Assembly: GCF_051055405.1 (NCBI RefSeq)
Contig: NZ_CP167068.1
Coordinates: 2,542,001-2,606,000 of the forward strand
From: Pseudolachnospira sp051055405
Lineage (GTDB): Bacteria > Bacillota > Clostridia > Lachnospirales > Lachnospiraceae
Reading direction: 5' to 3'
Length of the DNA: 64,000 nt
The notes under the pieces were generated by a model. That model was not told where the DNA came from and did not search any database. It saw only the letters and a list, made by a program, of their open reading frames with translations. The first letter of the stretch is position 1, and each line of letters opens with the position of its first letter. Positions 1 to 8,598 of the stretch are shown here, one piece after another. A program made the position numbers and the translations under genes.

Positions 1-503
1 ACCGCCAGACAGTCCGTGCCGGTCTGCTCCACAAAAGCCGCCGCTTCATCCAGATGCGTCAATCCAGAGTCGCGGGTTTCTGCATACTCATCTCCCTGTC
101 CGACATGACCCAATTCAGACTCTACCGATACCCCGACTGCATGCGCGATCTTGACGATCTCTTTCACCTGTGCCACATTCTCTTCAAAAGGCAGTGTGGA
201 ACGATCCACCATAACCGACGAGAAGCCCGCATGGATCGCTTGGATTCCCTGTTCAAAAGTACTGCCATGATCCAGATTCAATGCGACCACTGCCTTAGGG
301 TATTTCTTTTCAAAAAATTTTGCGATACATGCGCATTCATAAATGCCATGAACCGGATGTACATCCAGGATTACGGGAGCGTGAAGCTCCGTTGCTACCT
401 GGTAAGCCGCCTCTATCGTCTCTCGGTTAAAAACATTCGGAGCAGCGACGCCATAATGGTGAAGCTTTGCATCCTGGAGCAGTTCGTGCATAGGAATAAT
501 CAT
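1..503 (-). CDS. Class II fructose-bisphosphate aldolase-type protein, 5' part of gene
   Basis: The gene runs off the left edge of the window; 167 complete codons are visible. It reads as a class II zinc aldolase of the FbaA/GatY/KbaY group, which cleaves ketose bisphosphates to DHAP and an aldehyde. Visible motifs are LNLDHG at residues 75-80 (acid/base Asp and zinc-ligand His), SVMVDRS near 96-102 (SVMIDGS in classical enzymes) and VESELG at 127-132. The start ATG at 503 is preceded by GGAGG at good spacing. It lies directly downstream of the PTS genes, so it probably cleaves the phosphorylated sugar imported by that PTS. Which sugar phosphate it uses cannot be told from this part. Confidence 0.9.
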   Translation of the reverse strand, partial: MIIPMHELLQDAKLHHYGVAAPNVFNRETIEAAYQVATELHAPVILDVHPVHGIYECACIAKFFEKKYPKAVVALNLDHGSTFEQGIQAIHAGFSSVMVDRSTLPFEENVAQVKEIVKIAHAVGVSVESELGHVGQGDEYAETRDSGLTHLDEAAAFVEQTGTDCLA

Positions 504-555
504 TTTCTTTTCCTCCAACTTTCATTTTAAACAAAGAATTTCCTTTCGAATAAAA

Positions 556-591
556 TACCGCCAAATAGTATATAGAAACCATTTGGCGGTA
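556..591 (-). terminator. Perfect 11-bp hairpin between PTS IID and aldolase
   Basis: TACCGCCAAAT and its exact reverse complement flank a 14-nt loop. On the minus strand the stem is followed by a T-rich stretch (TATTTTATT). It may be a partial terminator or RNA-processing hairpin that lowers aldolase expression relative to the PTS genes, since no new promoter is obvious before the aldolase. Confidence 0.55.
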
Positions 592-623
592 CAGTCATCA
601 TACGATGGTCTTACAACGGCGTC

Positions 624-1457
624 TTAGCCAAAGATACCCAGGAATGCACCGACCAAAGCAATCGCCAGCATAATCCATACAATTCTGGAATATTTCTGAC
701 CGCCCTTGGCAAGGTAGAAATATACCCCAAATACACAGCATAACGGAAGGATTCCCGGCAAAATTTTGTCCAGCAAAGCCTGTATCTCTACGGCTTCCGC
801 TGCATTTTCAAGCTGGTACGAAAGAGGCGTTTTCAGCTTTACATACGAGGAAGAAAGCGCTCCCATCATAAACATGGCTAAAACACTGGTTGCATTGATA
901 ATCTTCTTGAAAAGGCCGCTCTGGAGAACCTTTGTTACCGCATCGCGTCCCAGGTTATAGCCCAAAGTCATCATGTAAAAACCAACGGCGATAATAATAC
1001 AGGGGTAAATCAGCGGGAAGAAAGCGCCTAGCACGCTGCCGGACAGAGCCAGAGTACATGCGATGGCAAGAACCGTCGATTTCGTGGTAGAACGAATCAG
1101 AGAGTCTCCAATACCCGCCATCGGTCCCATCAAACCGGTTTTGATTCCTGTGATCGCTTCCTCCGGAATATCCGCGCCGGCCGCTTTTTTCTGTTCCATG
1201 GAAAGAACAATACCAGGAATGATTCCGCCGATGGTACATTCGGTGTTGAAAAATTGTAGATGCCGCTTTAACGCATCTTTATATTCTTCGGTTCCTTCCC
1301 CATACCATTTTTTCAGGTGAGGCATCATGGTAATACAGAAATTCATATTCTGCAGACGCTCATAAGAGTTACTCATCTCGTTGGTGGTATAATAGGACAA
1401 ATAAGTCTTAAATAAATCTTTTTTCGTCAAATCTTTTATTTCTTTTGTTTTAGCCAT
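624..1457 (-). CDS. PTS mannose/fructose/sorbose-family IID component
   Basis: Membrane subunit of a mannose-family phosphotransferase permease (277 aa). It carries the IID hallmark GLMGPMAGIGDSL near residue 130, followed by several hydrophobic segments and the typical polar N-terminus with the YYTTNE region. IID pairs with IIC to form the translocation unit. The ATG at 1457 was chosen because a GGGGAGG site precedes it; an upstream in-frame TTG at 1466 is possible. It overlaps the end of the IIC gene by 8 bp, indicating translational coupling. Substrate specificity cannot be read from the sequence. Confidence 0.93.
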   Translation of the reverse strand: MAKTKEIKDLTKKDLFKTYLSYYTTNEMSNSYERLQNMNFCITMMPHLKKWYGEGTEEYKDALKRHLQFFNTECTIGGIIPGIVLSMEQKKAAGADIPEEAITGIKTGLMGPMAGIGDSLIRSTTKSTVLAIACTLALSGSVLGAFFPLIYPCIIIAVGFYMMTLGYNLGRDAVTKVLQSGLFKKIINATSVLAMFMMGALSSSYVKLKTPLSYQLENAAEAVEIQALLDKILPGILPLCCVFGVYFYLAKGGQKYSRIVWIMLAIALVGAFLGIFG

Positions 1458-2202
1458 TGACTCCAACCTCCCCTTTCGTACTGGTAAAGAAAATCAGCAG
1501 GGCAATGCAGATTCCGAAGACAGCCGCCGCCATGGTGTTAATTCCCAGATACTGTACAGCAAAGAAACCAATGAAGAAATAGGGCAGAAGTTTTGCATTT
1601 CCTACCGTCTTCAGGATAATGGCAAATCCAATTGCCGGGAGCATACCGCCTGCAACGCTGAGGCCAGCCGTCAGCCATGCGGGCATCATTGCCAGCAGAT
1701 TGCTGACCGCGTCAGAGCCAAGCTGCAAAAGAATAAATACCGGAATGAAACGAATACAGAAAGATACGATTAACGGAAAAATCGTTCCGCACATAAAAAT
1801 GCCTCTTCCATCGCCTTTTTCCGCATATTTATCTGCCAGATGGCACCAATAAATATTCGAAGTTCTGCGAATCTGATCCAGGAAAACGCCCAGCAGGCCA
1901 AAAGGAACCGCCAGCGCCACCGCTGTTTCCGCATCCATTCCACCTGCCAACGCCAATGGAATCGCAACAGATTCCGCCATAATTTCATCCGAAGGAATCT
2001 GGCCGGCCGGAGCAACAACGCCCAGATATACCAAGTTAATGGAAGCGCCGATAATCAAACCAGTTGTAACATCACCATATACAAGACCACAAATAAAACC
2101 GATAAAACACCCGGAACCCAGAGAATGATATGTTCCAGAACCAACTCGACAGGTACCCAGGAAATAACAAAGGCCGCCTGCTATCGCTAATGCAATTGTC
2201 AT
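1450..2202 (-). CDS. PTS mannose/fructose/sorbose-family IIC component
   Basis: Polytopic inner-membrane subunit (250 aa) with the glycine-rich transmembrane pattern of mannose-family IIC proteins (GLVYGDVTTGLIIGASINLVY near residues 40-60, then VVAPAGQIPSDE). It forms the sugar channel together with IID. The start has an AAGGAG site. It lies 66 bp downstream of the IIB gene and overlaps the IID gene, so it belongs to the same operon. The family assignment is secure; the substrate is not. Confidence 0.93.
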   Translation of the reverse strand: MTIALAIAGGLCYFLGTCRVGSGTYHSLGSGCFIGFICGLVYGDVTTGLIIGASINLVYLGVVAPAGQIPSDEIMAESVAIPLALAGGMDAETAVALAVPFGLLGVFLDQIRRTSNIYWCHLADKYAEKGDGRGIFMCGTIFPLIVSFCIRFIPVFILLQLGSDAVSNLLAMMPAWLTAGLSVAGGMLPAIGFAIILKTVGNAKLLPYFFIGFFAVQYLGINTMAAAVFGICIALLIFFTSTKGEVGVNG

Positions 2203-2268
2203 TCTTTTTCTCCTTTTTCATTTATCAGAACGTTATTCTATCCTGTCTATATTCCTTATTCTTTCCTT

Positions 2269-2769
2269 CTAACTGAAGTTGAAATTATATTTACCTAAAA
2301 TCTTTTCCAGACTCGCTTTATTCTCATCCGGAACCAGCTGGAAATAAACCTCAACTCCTGCGTCTTTCATCTCTTTTAATGTTTTTGCATCCTTGTTATC
2401 CAGCGTAATCGCACCGTATACATTGATACGGTTGGGGCCGGCGCCAAGACCTCCGATTTGAAGATGATTCATCGGCATCCCATTTTGGAAGCAGTAATAT
2501 GCGTCCTCCACATTTTTTAGCAGAACCAAGCATCTTTCATTGGCATCCGTATCTGCATTGAGATACGAAATGGCATCGTCTTTGGACAAGGTTTCAATAG
2601 AAACTCCTGCCGGAGCAGAAAGTTTATAGATATCTGCTAAAAACGGATCGACCGAAATTTGATCATTGATTGCGACAATTTTATTCGCACCCGTCTTCTT
2701 CAGCCATTTCACAATCACCTGACCATGAATCATTCGGAAATCTACACGAATCAATTCTACTCTTCTCAT
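2269..2769 (-). CDS. PTS mannose/fructose/sorbose-family IIB component
   Basis: Cytosolic phosphotransfer subunit (166 aa, standard IIB length). The motif RVDFRMIHGQV places the phosphorylated histidine at residue 15. It accepts phosphate from IIA and passes it to the sugar during uptake. The start codon overlaps the stop codon of the IIA gene (ATGA), a classic coupled junction. IIA and IIB are separate here, unlike the fused ManX of E. coli. Confidence 0.94.
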   Translation of the reverse strand: MRRVELIRVDFRMIHGQVIVKWLKKTGANKIVAINDQISVDPFLADIYKLSAPAGVSIETLSKDDAISYLNADTDANERCLVLLKNVEDAYYCFQNGMPMNHLQIGGLGAGPNRINVYGAITLDNKDAKTLKEMKDAGVEVYFQLVPDENKASLEKILGKYNFNFS

Positions 2770-3173
2770 GTTGGCGCTCCTCTCAAACTGATTATTTTCC
2801 CGCTGTCATGAAATTCATTCATCACCTGCCCGGGAAGGTCTTCATAAGAGACCTCATCCATATCTTCATAAGTTTGCAACAGCATCGTCATATTTAATCC
2901 GGTTAAGACGGTAATCGGATATGTTGCCGATAACTGAAGCGTCACATTGAATGGAGTGCCGCCAATCAGGTCAACCAGGCATATGGCAGCCGGGCAATTT
3001 TCCAGAGCATTCTTGATTTCCCCGGCATATATCTCCGGATCCATACCGGGGAGAAGTGAAAAGGTCTCTACTTTATCCATACTTCCCGCAATCATTTCTG
3101 CAGACCGCTTCAGCTCTTCTCCAAATTTGCCATGGGTACAAATCAGAATCTTTTCCGCACACTGCACATTCAT
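2766..3173 (-). CDS. PTS mannose/fructose-family IIA component
   Basis: Cytosolic subunit (135 aa) that receives phosphate from HPr. The N-terminal CTHGKFGEE motif gives the phosphorylated His at residue 14. First gene of the PTS operon. The ATG at 3173 lies only about 3 nt after the GGAGG; a GTG two codons downstream would have better spacing (about 8 nt), so the true start may be at 3167. A sigma-70 promoter sits about 60 bp upstream. Confidence 0.92.
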   Translation of the reverse strand: MNVQCAEKILICTHGKFGEELKRSAEMIAGSMDKVETFSLLPGMDPEIYAGEIKNALENCPAAICLVDLIGGTPFNVTLQLSATYPITVLTGLNMTMLLQTYEDMDEVSYEDLPGQVMNEFHDSGKIISLRGAPT

Positions 3174-3230
3174 TCCCTCCTTCCTCTAGATTTCATTGAA
3201 TCTGTGCATTCGCTGCATTGATTTGTCCAT

Positions 3231-3260
3231 AGTATAGCAAAAGGATTTTTTGCTTGTCAA
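3231..3260 (-). promoter_or_regulatory. Predicted promoter of the PTS operon
   Basis: On the minus strand TTGACA (3255-3260) is followed after 18 bp by TATACT (3231-3236). This is a sigma-70-type promoter. A -24/-12 (sigma-54) pattern was looked for because LevR-type regulators often need it; none was seen. Confidence 0.65.
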
Positions 3261-3515
3261 AAGTCCGTCCTTCTCATCTTTTTTCCTATTTTGTGCATTA
3301 TTTTTTGTTTCTTTTTGCATATTTCACCGACTTTTGCGTTTTCAAATCAGGCGATTCCGCTTCTCTCGTTTTCTTTCGTCCCCTTTTTTCCCATTCCGAA
3401 CGCTCCTTCTTTTTGTGTGATAAAATTTGTCCTCTTTTTTGCACACTATTTCTGTCCTTTTCCGCAATCCGTCTCCCTCTGACCACAGGATTCCCACAGC
3501 AAAAATCCCGACAGC

Positions 3516-3545
3516 TTGACATATACCTTTTTCATTTTTTATAAT
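3516..3545 (+). promoter_or_regulatory. Predicted promoter of the LevR-like regulator
   Basis: TTGACA (3516-3521), an 18-bp spacer and TATAAT (3540-3545) form two consensus hexamers. The transcript would start near 3552, which excludes upstream in-frame starts and supports the ATG at 3597. The rest of 3261-3515 is T/C-rich, and I see nothing else in it. Confidence 0.75.
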
Positions 3546-3596
3546 ATAGACAGCTTTTACACCGGATACCCGTCCCCGCATTCAGGAGGTTGCCCA

Positions 3597-5960
3597 ATGA
3601 ATTCCCAATCATTGAATTCCCAATTATTAGACCGCATTGAAAAGAAAACCCTTCGTTTGCTTTTATCCATGGATTTTTCCAATATTGATACCGATGCTCT
3701 TACGTTAAGCATTGATATGAATTATAATCGAAGCACGGTCTCCCGCGCTTTAAATGTGCTGCATCGTTCCAGTTTTCTTATCAAAGTCCATGGCAGGCCC
3801 ACCTACTATCTGGCCACAAAAACCATATGCGATTATTTTGGCATTTCCAATCTGCCTTCTGATATCGAAGATGCTTCCCATCTTCACAGCCTGCTAGCCT
3901 CCGAAGGAAAATCCTCTTCCAGAATCCCCTGCACGTCCTTTTCTCAGCTGATTGGCGGCGGGATAAATGAAAGTCTTTTTCTTGCTTCGGATGCGGCCAT
4001 CCGTACCGCTATGTACCCGATTGGGCCACATTTTTATTCCATCTATGGGCCTCTGGGTACTGGCAAACAAAGTTTCTGCAACGCGCTGTTTGAACTGGAA
4101 AAAATACAGAATCATGCGACGGATCCTATCTGGATTGACATGAATTCTTCATCTGCCGAGCAGCAATTAGACGATTTTTTAAACACTCCTAAATGTGCCA
4201 GGGCGTGTCTTTGTTTCCTTCATACCGATCACGCCTCGCCCCAGTTTCTTTCCCGAACGTTGGCATGGCTCAATTCCCTGCGCCTTGATAACCCGCAACA
4301 GATTCGTGCCGTCGCATTCACCAGCGAATCGGAAAATACATCCAGCCGTCTGCTTTCCGATATTTACCCCACTCCCATTCAGATACGCCTGCCCTCTTTA
4401 AATGAGCGCACGGTAAAAGAACGAATTCTGTTTGTTCTAAGCGCGTTTCAGCAGCAGTGCAATCTTTTGGGAATCCATATTCATCTGGATAAGCCTTGTT
4501 TCCAATCTTTTTTAATTGCGGATTATCCCAAAAATCTCCGCTCGCTCAATGATGCAGTTCGCCAGACCTGCCAGAATGCTTATTACCGCAGCTATCCCTG
4601 CGGCCAGATTCTTTCTGTGCGCCTTCAGGATATTCCAGATTCTATCATGAATCATACCTATGAAATTGATGCTATTATCTCCACTCTTCGGAGTATTGAA
4701 ACGAAAATACCTCTGAATCATTTCGATTTTAAGCCGCGTAAAACTTTGGATATCTATACTCGTCTCCGCAAAGAAAAACTGGATACAGACGGCCTGTTGC
4801 ATCAAAACAAGCGTCATTTATCCAAGACGCAGCAATACGGCTCCGTCATTCAGCAGGTGGAGGGAGATATCGCCTACTGCAGAGATATTTATAAGACTTT
4901 GCAAAACACCCGCCCTTTTAAGATCATGATGCGCTCCCTGCTTCCCCTTGTATCATCTGATCTGTCCGAAACACTGGCAACGCAGCTCTACAGCGGTCTT
5001 GCCGGCCATCTTCTTACCATCATAGATGCTTTGGCCAATCATAGTTATACTTCTTCCTTTTCTTCCGACGAGAATTTTTCCGAGGAGGAGCTTTCGTCTG
5101 CGGAGCAAGCGATCATTCATCTGGTTGAAAACCAGTATTTTATTACTCTTCCTATCGTGGAAAAGCAATATATCCATCTTTATCTGCAAAATGCTGGAAA
5201 TGCAGCCAAACACCGGGTTAAAATTGTTGTGCTTTGTGGATGGAACGAAATGATAGAGCTATACCGCCGATTTGCCAAAGAACTGCTTTTTGAAAATCAA
5301 CCGATTTTTTTTCATTATAAGAGCAATACACTGGGACGCGAGCACGAATTGCAGATCCGAAATATCCTGGAAAAGATGTCCGGAATTCTGGAAAGGGATG
5401 AGTTTGTCATAATCAGCGATGAGATTCTAGACGAAGAATTCGTGCGTTCTGTCTATCAGAAATTTGGCAATAATATTCTTTTTATCAACCGCCTCTCACC
5501 AGACATTTTGCGCAAAGCGCTCTTCTATTTTGACGACCCGCTTGCGCCATTGTCCGGTTTCGGCCAAAGCCTTCCTTACCACGAGAGTTCCCCGCTTATT
5601 ACAGAAAGCCGCATTGCTTCAAGGATCAAATCCCTGATCAGCGATTCCCTTGTCTTTCTGGACTGCAATAAAATATACGAAGCGCTTTACGACAGTTTAC
5701 TGGAAATTCTGCAGCAGGCCCACATCGCATACAGTGATAATCTGGCTACCCGTTTTATTGTCCATTCCTCCTTTCTCATCGAACGGTGTATCCGCGGGCA
5801 ATATCTTCCGTACAAGGAAGCCAAAAGCTATCTCCAGGCCAACGGGAAGCTGACGCGAATCGTCCTGGATGGCATGAAATCCATTCAAAATCGTTTTAAT
5901 GTCGAAATCCCCGACACCGAATTGGCCTATCTGGTAGAGATGTTTACCGACTTCTTATAA
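3597..5960 (+). CDS. LevR-like PTS-regulated transcriptional activator with degenerate AAA domain
   Basis: 787 aa; the only clear plus-strand protein gene, divergent from the PTS operon and probably its regulator. Order seen: N-terminal winged-helix-like region (RSTVSRALNVLHRSSFLIKV near 45-65), a central AAA-like region with a Walker A-type GPLGTGKQSF near 150-160, then two PTS-regulation-domain-like regions around a middle segment, ending with a PRD-like stretch containing RFIVHSSFLIERC. The GAFTGA loop that contacts sigma-54 is not visible, and the Walker B position reads CLCFLHTD rather than an LDE-type motif, so ATPase-driven open-complex formation is doubtful. The start is set by AGGAGG at 3583-3588. 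Its 3' end overlaps the convergent LarA-like gene by 34 bp. Confidence 0.82.
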   Translation: MNSQSLNSQLLDRIEKKTLRLLLSMDFSNIDTDALTLSIDMNYNRSTVSRALNVLHRSSFLIKVHGRPTYYLATKTICDYFGISNLPSDIEDASHLHSLLASEGKSSSRIPCTSFSQLIGGGINESLFLASDAAIRTAMYPIGPHFYSIYGPLGTGKQSFCNALFELEKIQNHATDPIWIDMNSSSAEQQLDDFLNTPKCARACLCFLHTDHASPQFLSRTLAWLNSLRLDNPQQIRAVAFTSESENTSSRLLSDIYPTPIQIRLPSLNERTVKERILFVLSAFQQQCNLLGIHIHLDKPCFQSFLIADYPKNLRSLNDAVRQTCQNAYYRSYPCGQILSVRLQDIPDSIMNHTYEIDAIISTLRSIETKIPLNHFDFKPRKTLDIYTRLRKEKLDTDGLLHQNKRHLSKTQQYGSVIQQVEGDIAYCRDIYKTLQNTRPFKIMMRSLLPLVSSDLSETLATQLYSGLAGHLLTIIDALANHSYTSSFSSDENFSEEELSSAEQAIIHLVENQYFITLPIVEKQYIHLYLQNAGNAAKHRVKIVVLCGWNEMIELYRRFAKELLFENQPIFFHYKSNTLGREHELQIRNILEKMSGILERDEFVIISDEILDEEFVRSVYQKFGNNILFINRLSPDILRKALFYFDDPLAPLSGFGQSLPYHESSPLITESRIASRIKSLISDSLVFLDCNKIYEALYDSLLEILQQAHIAYSDNLATRFIVHSSFLIERCIRGQYLPYKEAKSYLQANGKLTRIVLDGMKSIQNRFNVEIPDTELAYLVEMFTDFL

Positions 5961-7243
5961 GCGCTGCGGATGCTTCCCTCCTCGTCAAAAACAAATCTTA
6001 ATCCCTCTTCCAGAATCTCAATATCTTCCCGCTCTTTCAACTGAGGAAGGTATGGATCGGATACCAGGATTTCGTTCAAGTGCAGGGTATCCTGAATATA
6101 GACCACTTTTACCTGATCGAAAGATGGTTTGGGCACGCAGCAAATCGCCATAGCGATGGCTTCCCGGTCTGAATTTACCAGCGCCGGCAATTTTACAGCG
6201 GCTAAAGCGCCTGAGGTAAATCCATTCGTATAGGTAGCGCCCCAGTCGATCTGTTCCGCCACTTTTATCGTCGTGATGTCCGCCCCGCCTAGTCCCGTTG
6301 CATTGCCGTGGGCGGCCTCTGTCAGGGAAAGAACCGTAATCAGACCAACCGGCACTTTGGGAACGATCGGTAAAGGTGTAATGGATCTCCCCGTAATATT
6401 AGGATCCATTCCGCCGCCGGAGATATCCTTGCCAATGCGCTCCACAACAAGAACGTCGATATCATCCACCAGAAATCGCGGCATGCTATCCCGGGCAATC
6501 AACAACAGTTCCTTTTCTCTTTCCAGAATCCGCTCTCTCGGAATCACCTCCGCAATCATGGTTTCGTCATATGCGTTTTCCACGATACCAATGGCGCACA
6601 GCACTGGATATGCCTGCAGCAATACCGGCCCCGCCTCCTCCAACGTATCCGCCAGACGATGATAGCCTCTTTGATGGAAAGCGGCCGCACCCTTATGTTT
6701 GCCCAGCCCTACGGTCATCATCTTTACCAGCCCGCTCTCATAGGGACCGCGAATGCTAGTATGGGGTTTTATTCTTCCACAGACAATCACATAATCCGCC
6801 TTCATGGCGGTTACGCTGCCGTAAAGCGGCATCCCATCCCGCAGACAGCCAACTTCCTGGACCTCCATGCTGGATACGATCGGCAGCCCTGTACTTTCTT
6901 CTGTAATGCCAAGCCTTCTCAGCATCTCAATCTGGCCCTCCGCCGTGCCGCCTCCATGGCTTCCCATGGCAGGAATTAGAAATGGCGCCGCGCCTTTTTC
7001 CTTTAGAACCAGTCCGACAGCCTGCAGAATATTAGGAAGATTGGCAATCCGTCTGCTCCCCACGGTGATTCCCACTCTTTTTCCGGCTAAGTCCGGCAGA
7101 GGCAACGCACGGAGGGATTTTGCAGCTGCCTCCCACGGATGCTCCAAACGCGGCGCATGAAACTTCTGACGAATGCGCACCATATGCGGTTCTATCCTAT
7201 TTAAGTTTTTTGGTGTTGTATATTCTATTCTATCAAATTTCAT
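5927..7243 (-). CDS. LarA-like (DUF2088) 2-hydroxyacid racemase/epimerase family protein
   Basis: 438 aa, the usual length of the nickel-dependent lactate racemase family, whose members interconvert D- and L-2-hydroxyacids using a pincer nickel-nucleotide cofactor bound to a lysine. Visible family features are SHGGGTAEG near residue 95, and KPHTSIRGPYESGLVKM near 160-175 with the His and Lys that act in catalysis and cofactor attachment. The ATG at 7243 follows AAGGTGG; a GTG three codons upstream is less likely. It is the last gene of the hyu/glycerate operon, so glycerate or a related hydroxyacid is a reasonable substrate guess. No larB/C/E maturation genes are present in the window. Confidence 0.8.
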   Translation of the reverse strand: MKFDRIEYTTPKNLNRIEPHMVRIRQKFHAPRLEHPWEAAAKSLRALPLPDLAGKRVGITVGSRRIANLPNILQAVGLVLKEKGAAPFLIPAMGSHGGGTAEGQIEMLRRLGITEESTGLPIVSSMEVQEVGCLRDGMPLYGSVTAMKADYVIVCGRIKPHTSIRGPYESGLVKMMTVGLGKHKGAAAFHQRGYHRLADTLEEAGPVLLQAYPVLCAIGIVENAYDETMIAEVIPRERILEREKELLLIARDSMPRFLVDDIDVLVVERIGKDISGGGMDPNITGRSITPLPIVPKVPVGLITVLSLTEAAHGNATGLGGADITTIKVAEQIDWGATYTNGFTSGALAAVKLPALVNSDREAIAMAICCVPKPSFDQVKVVYIQDTLHLNEILVSDPYLPQLKEREDIEILEEGLRFVFDEEGSIRSAYKKSVNISTR

Positions 7244-7270
7244 TTTGTCCACCTTTTCCAGCTTTCAGAA

Positions 7271-7298
7271 AGGCGCATATGCCTTTGCATATGCGCCT
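7271..7298 (-). terminator. Perfect 12-bp hairpin upstream of the LarA-like gene
   Basis: AGGCGCATATGC, a 4-nt loop and the exact reverse complement lie between the enolase-like stop and the LarA-like start. No long T-run follows on the minus strand, so it is more likely an attenuating or RNA-stabilising hairpin than a full terminator. Confidence 0.5.
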
Positions 7299-7316
7299 CT
7301 ATTCCCATCCGTCCAA

Positions 7317-8597
7317 TCACTGATAACGAATCAAGGAAGAAAAATCCGCCAAGCGGCTTCCCTCATTCACATCGGCCGCACGGAGCAAAGAGTTGATTTT
7401 GTTCAGGCGCTCTCCTGATCTGGGCGCGCCATTCTTGGAAATGGGCCCTTGCAGCGCAAGCGCAATATCTGCGACCACATCGTCCACAGCGCCTCCGGCA
7501 CGTCCGGAAGGAATCGCCATCAATCCCTTGGACTTGGCATAATGATATGTTTTCAGTGCTTCTGAAATTGTACCAACCTGATTGGGTTTTAAAATAAATC
7601 CATCGATGGCATTTAGAGAGATGGCATGTTCCAGACGCTCCAAATTGGTTACAATCAGGTCGTCCCCGATCAGATTGGTCCTAGTAATTTCCCTATGCGC
7701 CTGTGCAAAACCTTCCCAGTCATTTTCTCCCAACATATCTTCTACAAAAACCAGGGGGAATTTCTCCGTAAGAGCCTTTACACAGGAAATGATTTCCGTA
7801 TTCGGCACTCTCTGTCCATGAAGCCAGTAAGTATTTGTCTCTTCCTCGTACATTTCACTGGACGCGCAGTCCAAGGCGAATGCATATTTTCCCGCAAAGC
7901 CGCACTGTTCTGCTGCTTGGCTCATCAGCTCTAAAACGACTTGGGGCTCTTCACTGGGCGCTCCCCAGCCATAAGAACCGCCTACCAACGGCTCCGCCCC
8001 TCCCAGATAAGCGCGGATTACCGTCTTCAGCTCCTGAAACACAGACACTCCCATGGACACCGCTTCTTCCACACAGGAAGCTCCGATTGGAACAAAGATA
8101 AACTCATTAAACGGCTGTATGATTTCCCCATTATGTCCGCCGTTTACTACATTAAATGTTGGCAACGGAATAATTTTCAGATTTTCTCCAGCCAAGTGGC
8201 GGTATACCGGCATCTGTTTTGCCGCCGCTGCTGCGCGCAGGCATGCCACAGATACGCTGTAAATGGTATTTCCCCCCAGTTTGGACTTGTTAGGGGTACC
8301 GTCCATCTCGATCATCTTTTGATCGATGGCTTCCTGATCTTCCACATCCATGCCAATCAGCGCTGGTCCGATGATCTCCTGAACGTTTTTTACTGCGGTA
8401 TGTACACTCATTCCTTTATAATCCAGAGGGTCATTGTCCCTAAGGACAAAAGCTTCGTACATGCCGACAGAGGTTCCCGTGGGAGCAGAACCTCTTCCTA
8501 CCGCTCCTCCTTCCGTATATACATCGACCTCCAACATCGGTCTGGTCTTACAGTCCAGGATCTGCCTGGCTGTAATCTTTTTTATTGTTGTATTCAT
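7317..8597 (-). CDS. Enolase-like protein (divergent enolase paralogue)
   Basis: 426 aa, full enolase length. Enolase interconverts 2-phosphoglycerate and PEP. Conserved features are PTGTSVGMYEA at 39-49 (PSGASTGIYEA in enolase, with the loop Ser kept), NVVNGGHNGE, a FALDCASSE metal Asp, FVEDM metal Glu, IGDDLIVTN metal Asp, ILKPNQVGT catalytic Lys and the KNGAPRSGERLNK substrate Lys. The usual SHRSGE is SGRAGG here, so the active-site His is missing. Start ATG 8597 follows AAAGGAAA inside the end of the kinase gene, one base after its stop. It is either a pathway-specific enolase or a related dehydratase; the missing His is real. Confidence 0.85.
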   Translation of the reverse strand: MNTTIKKITARQILDCKTRPMLEVDVYTEGGAVGRGSAPTGTSVGMYEAFVLRDNDPLDYKGMSVHTAVKNVQEIIGPALIGMDVEDQEAIDQKMIEMDGTPNKSKLGGNTIYSVSVACLRAAAAAKQMPVYRHLAGENLKIIPLPTFNVVNGGHNGEIIQPFNEFIFVPIGASCVEEAVSMGVSVFQELKTVIRAYLGGAEPLVGGSYGWGAPSEEPQVVLELMSQAAEQCGFAGKYAFALDCASSEMYEEETNTYWLHGQRVPNTEIISCVKALTEKFPLVFVEDMLGENDWEGFAQAHREITRTNLIGDDLIVTNLERLEHAISLNAIDGFILKPNQVGTISEALKTYHYAKSKGLMAIPSGRAGGAVDDVVADIALALQGPISKNGAPRSGERLNKINSLLRAADVNEGSRLADFSSLIRYQ

Positions 8598-8598
8598 G

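Noticed and set aside
54..530. 158-codon plus-strand frame
   Set aside because: It is antisense to the clear aldolase reading frame on the minus strand, which has motifs and a ribosome site.
955..1239. Minus-strand frame inside the IID gene
   Set aside because: Out-of-frame shadow of the PTS IID gene.
3174..3300. Sigma-54 promoter upstream of the PTS operon
   Set aside because: Looked for because of the LevR-like regulator. No GG-N10-GC pattern at suitable spacing was found; a sigma-70 promoter is present.
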